Assembly (NCBI GenBank): GCA_030770425.1
Contig: JASJFT010000242.1
Location: 887-64,886 of the forward strand
Direction: 5' to 3'
Length of the DNA stretch: 64,000 nt
Source of the DNA: Darksidea phi
Taxonomy: Eukaryota > Ascomycota > Dothideomycetes > Pleosporales > Lentitheciaceae
In this document: in pieces, positions 55,814 to 64,000 of the stretch
Numbering within the stretch: the stretch's first letter is position 1
How the letters are laid out: each line of letters starts with the position of its first letter
Translations under genes and position numbers: made by a program
Notes under the pieces: generated by a model
Told to the model about the DNA's origin: nothing
The model's database searches: none
The model's input: only the letters and a program-made list of their open reading frames with translations

Positions 55814-58800
55814 ATGGCGACACGCAGCCGGCGGAGCGCCGCGACTGCAGTGGTCGAGGAAGAGGAGGAGCAGGAGGGCGTCCACAGCCTCAAGTTCAAG
55901 CAGTCGCTTGTCGGCCGGCCGGGGAAGCAGATTGGCGTGACGGAGCTGTTGACGCGCCTGAAGACCCTGTGTGACGAGCTGAGGGACATTGCACAGGAAG
56001 AGGCCGACACCGAGTCTCTCACGCCCAGCGCGAAGGAATTGGCGCACCACAGCCTGATACAGCACAAGGATGCCGGCGTGCGGGCGTGGACGGCCTGTTG
56101 TCTGGTCGAGATGTTCCGTCTGTTCGCACCGAATGCACCCTTCTCTGGCTCACAGCTCAAGGTACCATCTGATAGCAGATGCCACCTTAGCACCACTGAC
56201 GTATGAGTAGGAAATCTTCTCTTTAATCGTATTCAAGATCCTGCCTCTGCTCGCCGACCCCTCACATCCCTACAACAGCCAGCACCTGTACATGCTTAAG
56301 TCGCTGGCCGAGTTCAAGAGCATCGTCATCATCACCGACATTCCCGGCTCCGCACAACTGACGAACGCGCTCTTCACAACCTGCTTTGACGTACTTTCGG
56401 GGCCTTCGCGAGCGTCGAATGGCGAGGAATTGAGCAAGAATGTGGAGCACCATATGACAGCAATCCTTTCAATTCTGATCGACGAGGCACCCGTCATCTC
56501 CCCGGACCAGGTGGACGTGATTGTGGCGCAATTTCTATGGGCCGATCCAATCACGCTGGGGAGCTCTGGAAAGGGAAAGAAAAATGCGCCCGTGGATACG
56601 AAGCAATCGACACTACTTCGCAAGGAAGCGCCACCTGCTTATAACATGGCTAAGAATCTATGCAACGCCTTTCCAGAGAAGATGGCGCGTCTATTTGGGA
56701 CGTACTTTGGCTCAGTGATTGTGGATTTCGCTTCTGGCCCCTCCAAAAGCCACCGAAATCGAGCGGGCAGCGCAGACGATGAAGACGATGAAGACGCAAA
56801 AGGGCCTTCAGAGGAAGACATCAACGATGCTAGTAAAGCCCATCGCCTCTTGCGAGAATTGTGGAGATGCGCTCCGGGTGCACTCGAGGAAATCATACCT
56901 CACATGCAAGAAGAATTAGGTACCGAGAATGTTCAGCTGCGCCAGCTCGCGACCGAGACTTTTGGCGATATGATCTCTGGGATTGGAGCTGCTGGCCCAC
57001 CGCCGCCTCCCGATCTCGATCCCGCTGCATATCCCTCGCAGAGTCTTTCGCCTTCATCGTCCGCGCGCACCTACAACTACCTCACCACACCCGCATCGCT
57101 AAACTCGTTCGTTTCGCATTACCCAGGCGCATACCACGCTTTCCTCTCCCGCAAGATCGACAGGTCGCCTATCATCCGTGCTGCATGGACCACTGGCATT
57201 GCCCGCATAATCATGACCTCGGCTGGCGGTGTGGGCCTTGACCCGGACGAGGAGCAGAAATTACTCAAATATTTCGCCGAAAGCCTCGTAGATGGTGACG
57301 ATCGTGTTCGCTTGACGGCTGTAAAGGCGATTGAATACTACGAATTCGACGACATTGTCAAAAAACTGGGGAGCAACGGAGGTATGTCTCAGTCTGGCTC
57401 TATCCTCTCTAACCTTGCGGATCGAGTAAAAGACCGGAAGCCCGCTATCCACACCGCGGCCATCAAGCTACTCGGGAGGATATGGGGCGTAGCCGAAGGC
57501 GCTATCGCTGACGGCGACGTAAGGATCACAGATCTGTTTGGACCCATACCCTCCAAGATCCTGGACGCATGCTATGTACAAGATCCTGGAATCACTGCCC
57601 AAGTCGATCTTACTCTATATGAATCTCTTCTACCACTCAACTATCCGCCAATGAAGCCCAAAGCAGCTGTTAACGGGGGATCCCAAGTGGTCAAAGACAG
57701 TCAATCCAATGGCGAACAAGGCTATACCGAGGCTGATCTGGATAGGATTCGTGCTGAGCGGCAGCTTGTGCTCATCCATGGGCTGGAAGAGAAGGCCAAG
57801 AAGGTGTTCTTTGCTAACCAAGGCAATCAAGTGGCGCATTCTGCTTATATGGAGCACTTTTTGAAGTTATGCGAGCAGTACAATGGAGGCGTCATGGACG
57901 ACGGCGAAAGGGAGATTAAGACTAAGCTAGAAGGCCTCATTGCATACTACGCCAAAACGCTGCCAGAGTCTTCTCGAGCGGTCGAAGATCTCTGGAAGTT
58001 TGCAAAAACCCATGATCGTCGGAGTTATACTCTGATACGATTTTGCATGTCGCCAGAAAGCGACTATCGGAAGATCTTCAAGTCAATTGTAGGTCTGCAC
58101 TCTATAATCACATGTATCTCAACTAACACATGTGTAGAAAGAACTGCGCAAAAGAATCGAGGACAACCCTCCGAGCCCTACCTTACTTGATACTCTAACG
58201 CCACTTCTATACCGCGTCAGCCTCCTTTGCTTTAACAAGAGCCACGTTCCAGCCGTTATTGAATTTACGCGTAGTGACGACAAGGGCCTCGGAGCAACAG
58301 CGCACGAGGTTTTGAAAGAGATCTCCACAAGGCATCCCAAGGTCTTTTCAACACACGTTAAGGACCTGTGCAAGACACTTGAAAAGGAGGCACCCACAGA
58401 AAAATCTTCGAACCCGCCCGGTGCGGTAGATGATCTCAAAGCTTGCGCCAGCTTCGCGAAGAAGTTCCCCAAAGACGTCCCGCTGAATGGAAAGGACAGC
58501 CGGAAGTTGGTGCAAAGTTTGCTCAACTTTGCGCTGTATGGAACGCCTGCGAAAGCTGCAAAACATGCCGTCACTATCATCATAAGCAGCGACAACAAAA
58601 AGGAGATGCACGCGAAAGAAGTCCTGAAGAAAAGCATCGAGAATTTCGATTATGGATGCGACCATTGGTTGACTAAGCTCGCCGCCCTCAGCCAGCTCGT
58701 GCTCCTTGCGCAGCAGGAATGCGAGGATGATATCGACACTTTGGTTGCTATTGCTGTTGAGAACGTCCTACTCAAAGCTCATGCGACATCCCCTGAAGCG

Positions 58801-60399
58801 GAAGAAGAGTGGATGGAAACACCAGACGAGGACATGGCCGCTCGGACATGGGCACTGAAGATACTTGTGAACCGGCTACTCTCGTTCCCGGGCGAGGCGA
58901 ACCTATCAGATACAGCGGCTCCTGTCTTCAAACTTCTCAATCGGCTGGTCAAAGAAGGCGGTGAAGCCTCCAAAAAGAATGCTACCCCGTTAGCCCACCG
59001 AAACCGCCAGCGGCTTCTCGCAGCCAACTTCCTTCTCAAGCTTGCTTCTCAACGTCGCTTGGACAGCCAGATCTTGCCGGCAGACTTCAACCAGCTCGCA
59101 CTCGTTACGCACGATGGGTGTCTGCAGGTTCGGAAGGGCTTCGCTATGAAACTGATGAAGTATCTCGGCCAAAACCGACTCACTACACGCTACTACAGCA
59201 TACTCTTCCTTTTCGCGCATGAACCTGATGTGGGCCTCAGAGAGGTCCTCACGACCTGGATCCGCTCCCGCCGAGCAATGTTCGCATCTCGCAAGGAGAC
59301 CGTTCTAGAGACGTCCGTCTTTGCTCGATTGCTTAGCCTCATCGCTCACCATCCAGACTTCAGCAACGAGGAAGCGATCTTGAAACAGATGTCATCGTTC
59401 ATACTCTACTATCTTAAATGTGTTGCCACCGAGGAAAATCTAGCGCTCATCTACCATATGGCGGGACGAGTGAAGACAATCAAAGATGCCATAGATCCCT
59501 CTGGGAAAACGGACGAGAACCTATACATTCTATCTGATCTCGCCCAAACGCTCATCCTGCTTTGGGAAGACCAAAATGGCTGGAGCATGCAGGCATTCCC
59601 CGGCAAGCAGAAGCTCCCTAGTGGCATTTTCAAGCCGCTCGAGAACCACGAGCGCAGCCAAGAGATTGCTGAAAAGCAGTACATTGACAAGGATCTCGCC
59701 GACGAACTAGAGCCCCTTGTGCGCAAGGCTATCAAGAGCAAGAAGAGGAAAGCGGGTGACGCTGTCGACAAGCCGCGCAAGAAGGTAAAGGGTGAGAAGA
59801 GCGGCATGAAGAAAGAAAAGGTTGGAGCAGAGAGAGCGACTAAAACGCCGAAGAAGAGGAGGAGAGCGACGGGAAGCGGGAACGAAGATGAGGCGGTCGC
59901 ACCGTCTGGCGGGCCCACTAGGAAAAGTGACCGAAGAAGTGGCGCGAACAAGAGCTACGTCGAGATCTCAAGCGACGAGGAGACCGACGCTGCGGCTGAA
60001 GCCGAGGAAGACGAAGTGATGTCTGATACGGAATCAGATGTCGAGATGGAAGAGCCCGAGAAGTCGCCTGTTCCTGAACCCAATCAAGATGCCGCGCCTG
60101 AATCATCCGATGAAGCACCAGAACCGGAGCCCCCGAAGAAGACATTAAAAGGCAGAGCGGCGAAGAAAACCAATGGCCTAACGGTCTCTCCGCCCGTTCA
60201 ATCTCCGATCACACGAAAACGTCGGCAATCCGCTGAACCCGAAACTGTCGAAGAGCCTAAGTCAACTAAAGCAACCAAACTTGGCAAAGACAAGGGAAAG
60301 ACCAAAGTGAATGGCGCTACTGATGTTGTGTTTTCAAGCCCAGTTGCGAATGGGACGGCGACAAGGACTGTGCGACGAAGTGGGCGGACTAGGAGTTGA
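55814..60399 (+). CDS. pds5: Sister chromatid cohesion protein Pds5
   Basis: Exons 55814-56161, 56211-58088 and 58138-60399 (introns of 49 bp each, phase 0) give 1495 residues, the usual size for fungal Pds5. Pds5 binds cohesin and, with Wapl and Eco1, controls its loading, release and acetylation on chromosomes. The first ~1150 residues are HEAT-like helices. The early LKTLCDELRDIAQEE and the spliced SQLKEIFSLIVFKILPLLAD followed by YNSQHLYMLKSLAEFKSIVI are characteristic, as is LWRCAPGALEEIIPHMQEEL. The C-terminal ~250 residues are highly charged and disordered, with clusters such as KSKKRKAG and KTPKKRRRATGSG (nuclear localisation and DNA contact), and end in RRSGRTRS. No other intron is needed. 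The start MATRSRRSAA is the first ATG after a GC-rich leader. Confidence 0.93.
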
Positions 60400-60675
60400 A
60401 TCCATTTCCTGTCAAACCATTGTGTATGCGCATATTATCACTCGCGATTCAGCTATTTCTTTTGGTTCGCCAACCTCCCTTTGTTTTTTGTATCCAGATC
60501 TCCGTAAGGAAAAGCTGATGTTATGGATGCTTCTTGTCTTATGGTGAAATGAGCAACGAGGTGTAAGGAGGATTGCGTCGTGTTTTTGCTCCTAGCCTTG
60601 GCGGTGTCTTTTATCAGGCTGCATGATACCTCGAACTCTGTATAGGAGACTGAATGTAGAATATGACTTTTGGAG
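60400..60675. other. 3' flank of PDS5 gene
   Basis: Untranslated flank of PDS5 ending in the left copy of the 13-bp duplication (ATGACTTTTGGAG, 60663-60675). No gene seen. Confidence 0.4.
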
Positions 60676-61873
60676 CCCCTCCCCCAGGAGCTTGGGCCAC
60701 TACCCGGCGTGACGTCACGTTGGCTCCTGGGCTGGCTGTGTTTTTCGTGATTCTAATCACCTTGTGTTTTAATATTTCGACATCTCACGTAACAGTATAG
60801 GTAGCAACTACACGACGATAACAGCTCCCAATTTACTAATAATATATAGACAGTTAAACGCGCTGACAACGCCGAACCCCCTACCAACAACGATAGCAAG
60901 GTAACCTACGCTAGGCCACTTCTTAGTCCTCTACTTATCGGTAGGCAAGCTTTCGCTTTCTTTCGTCGGTACTTTGCGCCCAAGACTAAGTTGTCGATAC
61001 TGACACGTATCAGCCTTCCTAGCCAGCCCCTACGCTATCGTTCGTATCGTATCTACTATGGATACTAGCTCTATCTTCTACGTTAGGTATTGGCTCCCTC
61101 GATAGCCTACTAAGAAGGCCGATTCCTCCTTCCTTAACCGTCTTCTCTGTATAAGCTTTTCCTCCAGCCTGCGCAGACGGTATAGCTGCCTCTTGACGAA
61201 ACGCCTATCCTCGATATGTAGGGCCTCGGACAGGAATATATTATAGGTAACTACTAATAGCTATACGAGAATCCTATCGCCGCTCGTTCCCTCGAATATG
61301 TCTAACGTGTAGTTAGTTTTATACTAATAGTTATTATAATCGAGGAGTCCTGTCGACAGTACCTCCCGCCTGTAGCGCCGGGGATGCTCCGCCGTGATAT
61401 TCGAAAGGTTTAGAGCGTTGTACTCGAATAGCCTATTATACTCTAGTTCCTCCTGCTGAAGGACTAGGCGAACGATCGTTGGTAAAGATATATAGTTAGT
61501 GGGTGTTGATGGTAAGTTTGAGGAAGAGGTGAGGAAGCTGGCTGAGGATAAGAGATGGATATAGTAAGTAGGATGCTGGTATCATCGCAGGCAATTTTTA
61601 TATTATGGGTGGTAGTATAGGTACGCTAACTTATCGCTACCGCTGTTAGTCTCCCAACCAGGCTCTGTAGTTCGGTAGTATATGTCATTTCTCGTCCAGC
61701 GCCTCAATGTTCGAAACATCACCTCATCGCTCACGATTAATAGTACTATATACAGCTCTATAGCTCTATTATCGTGTATAAGGTGTGGGTATAGTACCTC
61801 TACTATGTACAAGCTCCTACTATATTTCGTGCGGACCTTCTAAAGAGACTCCCACTATGCAGATCCAAATCAA
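60676..61873. mobile_element. 1.2-kb repeat element with 13-bp target-site duplication
   Basis: ATGACTTTTGGAG occurs directly on both sides (60663-60675 and 61874-61886), as after a retroelement-type insertion. The right end (61704-61873) belongs to the family seen at 30891-31010 and 31449-31608 and finishes in a variable 'atccaaatcaa' tail. On the minus strand, coding-like pieces persist between stops around 61060-61470 (e.g. RFVKRQLYRLRRLEEKLIQ), so a decayed gene is present. There are no terminal inverted repeats. Long duplications and a simple-sequence tail suggest a non-LTR-like mechanism, but the antisense position of the coding remnant argues against a simple LINE. Confidence 0.6.
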
Positions 61874-61886
61874 ATGACTTTTGGAG

Positions 61887-62236
61887 AACGGTGTGCAGGG
61901 GATGAAGTGTAGGATAGACGATATACGTGGAGTCATAGGGTTGGGCGTGTTCGTCTGGCTATGATAAGATCGATAATCTGCCGTTTTAAATTTCATTTTC
62001 TGTTCTTCTCATCTGCGCGCATTAACGTGGTCATTTACCCTCCTCCATGCTCTTAGTACTATCTCAATCTAGATAAACCATCCGTACAACCATTACACCC
62101 AGCCTTATCTCATGTCTCATGAGTGCGAATATGCAGAATTAAATCGTAGACCCATCCAATGTCCCAAATTTTCAGGAAAAAAAAGCCATAGCGCTCCACC
62201 TCTCCCTCGTTTTACCTCCTATAACCATCTCTTCTC
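61887..62236. other. Flank between repeat element and ZZ/SH3 gene
   Basis: 350 bp, AT-rich, holding the 3' flank of the minus-strand ZZ/SH3 gene. A short poly-A/poly-T-like patch ('tcaggaaaaaaaagcc', about 62171) is present. No gene seen. Confidence 0.4.
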
Positions 62237-64000
62237 TCATATGACGCCCTGCCTCTCAACATTTCCCCCAACAACCCTCCCATAATTCCCCGGGAAGAGG
62301 CCCTTAGCACCGGCATACACGCCCCAGAACCAATCCCCATTGATATTCTCCGCTTCTCTAATCTCTGCAAAGCGTGGAAAACTCAATTCGTCCGTGACAT
62401 CCTCGGCAGGAAAGTAACTCCACCTAGCTTGCACGCGAAGACCGACGCCGCCATCCGGCGGATATCGAGCGTGTTTTTGTTGAGAGGGTAGGGTGGAGAT
62501 ATCGGAGTGCGCGTGGGGATGTGATTGTTGTCGCGAACCGTCCGTATCACGCCATACCCATTTATCGTCGCGGTCGCGCTGTTGCTGGGTAGATGTTGTA
62601 GGGGCGGTAGCATCGGCATTGAGTCCGTCTGCATCCCTCAAGCTTAATCCACCCACGAGATCACGGACTACAACACGTCGTTGGCCGCCGTCTCTATCTT
62701 CAAAACCTACAACGACCATCCGATGTCCCGCCAGACATCTTCTCCAACCGTGCATACCATCCTCTATGCTGATATGGCCGGAGACTACAAGCTTCTTGTA
62801 GCAACTCGTGCAGATGTCGTAGTCTCCACCGTTGCATGTTGAGCAGTGATAGCGAGTATGTGAGGGTGGAATCGGGTATGTGCAGATGTTGCAGAGTGTT
62901 GTGAAGGTCAAGGGGCGGAAGGTGCTATTTGCCAATGTGACCTGGCCGGGGCCGCCGATCAGGGATGCGGCCCTCGGTGTCAACGGTGGAGTTGTAGGTG
63001 GTGACGAATCGAGTGTATTGGAAGGTGCGAGGTGGTCGGGTCGTGGGACAGCTGGTGGACCGGTAGCAATGGTGGCTGAGCTGGAAGGGGGAGTGTGGTC
63101 GTTGCCGACGTGTGTTATGGGAAGAAGGGCGTGCGTACAATGCCGACCTTGATTGACGCAGTCATTGCAATAGCCCCACTCCCCTTCATTGCAATAGTCG
63201 CACTTCCAATAGCATGCATTTGCCCAGGTGCTGCAGATATCGCAGAACACACCCGCCTCCAATCTTCGGTCTGGGTCATCTTCACTGACCAAACTACCCG
63301 GTAGTGAGGCGCTTTCAATGAGCTGACCTTGTGGTCTTCGATACTTGTGTCCACGAAGTATATGCGGATACTCGTGGGAAGGTGGGTATCCACCGGGCGG
63401 AGCTTGTTTCTGGTAAAAAGGCCAGGCCGCCCAGCCAAAGCCGTACCAATGCTTGCAGCCTTTCTTGGCACGATAACAGGGTTGGCAGAGGTTGTAAGTG
63501 CCATTGTCGCAGCGGGAGCAGTTGTAGTGCAGGTCATACTCTATGTGGTCTTTGTTGCAGGATCGACAGGTGATATGGGGTTCGGGGTATACAGTTGGCG
63601 ATACAGGTGCAATAGCAGCTGCGATTGATGTTGGTCGCGAGCGAGGCTCGGGTGAAGAGGGATCAGTGGAGGAGCGCGGGAATATTGGGGATGAGGTCAT
63701 AGGTGGAGTGCCAATATGTGAGGGACGGGCATGCCGTGTTCCTGTAGGATCGGTCGTTCGGCGAGATGATAAGGGCTGTGACGGTGTTGCTGAAGGGGTT
63801 GCGGCGAGCGGCGATGATAGCGGAGCTGCGACAACGGTTACGGAACTTGTTGGGCTCGCACTCGTGGTCGGTACATTGAACGCTGACCTCCGGGGCGAAT
63901 TTGGATTGGATGACGAATGGGTGTGGATATTATTACGAAACTGTTGTCGTTCGTCTAACGTGCTCCGCTGCTGATTATCGGATTGACGCCGACGTGCTGG
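62237..64000 (-). CDS. ZZ-type zinc-finger / SH3 domain protein (5' end beyond window)
   Basis: The frame is open from the right edge of the window to the stop at 62237 (588 codons visible); no ATG occurs between 63700 and 64000, so the N-terminus is missing. Counting from the Met at 63700, three Cys-rich modules are seen: CRSCNKDHIEYDLHYNCSRC with CQPC (45-76), FCDICSTWANACYWKCDYC with CNDC (152-190), and LCNICTYPIP with CSTC and CTSC (270-300). All follow the CxxC...CxxC ZZ pattern. A C-terminal SH3 domain follows (about 426-480: RVQARWSYFPAED, WFWGVYAGAKGLFPGNYGRVV). ZZ and SH3 modules bind proteins, so an adaptor role is inferred. The N-terminal part is Ser/Pro/Thr-rich and disordered. 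Confidence 0.82.
   Translation of the reverse strand, partial: PARRRQSDNQQRSTLDERQQFRNNIHTHSSSNPNSPRRSAFNVPTTSASPTSSVTVVAAPLSSPLAATPSATPSQPLSSRRTTDPTGTRHARPSHIGTPPMTSSPIFPRSSTDPSSPEPRSRPTSIAAAIAPVSPTVYPEPHITCRSCNKDHIEYDLHYNCSRCDNGTYNLCQPCYRAKKGCKHWYGFGWAAWPFYQKQAPPGGYPPSHEYPHILRGHKYRRPQGQLIESASLPGSLVSEDDPDRRLEAGVFCDICSTWANACYWKCDYCNEGEWGYCNDCVNQGRHCTHALLPITHVGNDHTPPSSSATIATGPPAVPRPDHLAPSNTLDSSPPTTPPLTPRAASLIGGPGQVTLANSTFRPLTFTTLCNICTYPIPPSHTRYHCSTCNGGDYDICTSCYKKLVVSGHISIEDGMHGWRRCLAGHRMVVVGFEDRDGGQRRVVVRDLVGGLSLRDADGLNADATAPTTSTQQQRDRDDKWVWRDTDGSRQQSHPHAHSDISTLPSQQKHARYPPDGGVGLRVQARWSYFPAEDVTDELSFPRFAEIREAENINGDWFWGVYAGAKGLFPGNYGRVVGGNVERQGVI

Noticed and set aside
58119..58637. 172-codon minus-strand frame inside PDS5
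   Set aside because: Antisense shadow of a well-supported PDS5 exon.

Overview
The window looks like nuclear DNA of a filamentous ascomycete (Pezizomycotina; Dothideomycetes is my best guess, not proven). The reasons are spliceosomal introns of about 45-75 bp with CTAAC/CTGAC-like branch sites, a HET-domain gene, a secreted tannase/feruloyl esterase, a GPI-type cell-surface protein, and short decayed DNA transposons with transition-type differences reminiscent of RIP. I rebuilt multi-exon genes by matching GT/AG sites, phase and family conservation; exon lists are in each entry.

Layout. 0.6-8.5 kb: class-3 lipase (-), CLC chloride channel/antiporter (+) and zinc alcohol dehydrogenase (+). 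9-11.2 kb: HET-domain protein (-). 11.2-16.4 kb: gene-poor, with one small membrane protein gene and tandem repeats. 16.4-23.1 kb: PEX11 (-), a hypothetical protein (+), coronin (+) and a GPI-type surface protein (+). 23.1-28.6 kb: accessory stretch with two MITEs and a second small membrane protein gene (-) sharing a motif with the first. 28.6-30.2 kb: tannase/feruloyl esterase (-). 30.2-34.6 kb: island of decayed repeats and broken reading frames. 34.6-39.9 kb: small Cys-rich ORF (+), EBP/EXPERA sterol-isomerase-like protein (-) and a PP1 glycogen-targeting subunit (-). 39.9-48.3 kb: long gene-poor block. 48.3-51.6 kb: cryptic three-exon secreted Cys-rich protein (-) and mitochondrial BolA (+). 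52.1-60.4 kb: TTI1 (-) and PDS5 (+), head to head. 60.7-61.9 kb: repeat element with a 13-bp target duplication. 62.2-64 kb: ZZ-finger/SH3 protein (-), running off the right edge.

There is no operon logic. Most genes are unrelated housekeeping functions: ion transport, peroxisome division, actin, sterol, glycogen, Fe-S assembly, PIKK assembly and cohesion. They are separated by accessory pockets. The least explained items are the two short membrane proteins sharing an S-x-G-D ... V-I-G-x-P-A-A signature (13.6 and 26.3 kb), the eight-cysteine secreted protein at 48.3 kb, the pogo/Tc1-like MITE carrying a transposase start, and the palindromes at 31.76 kb. I recognised no rRNA, tRNA, CRISPR array or complete autonomous transposon.
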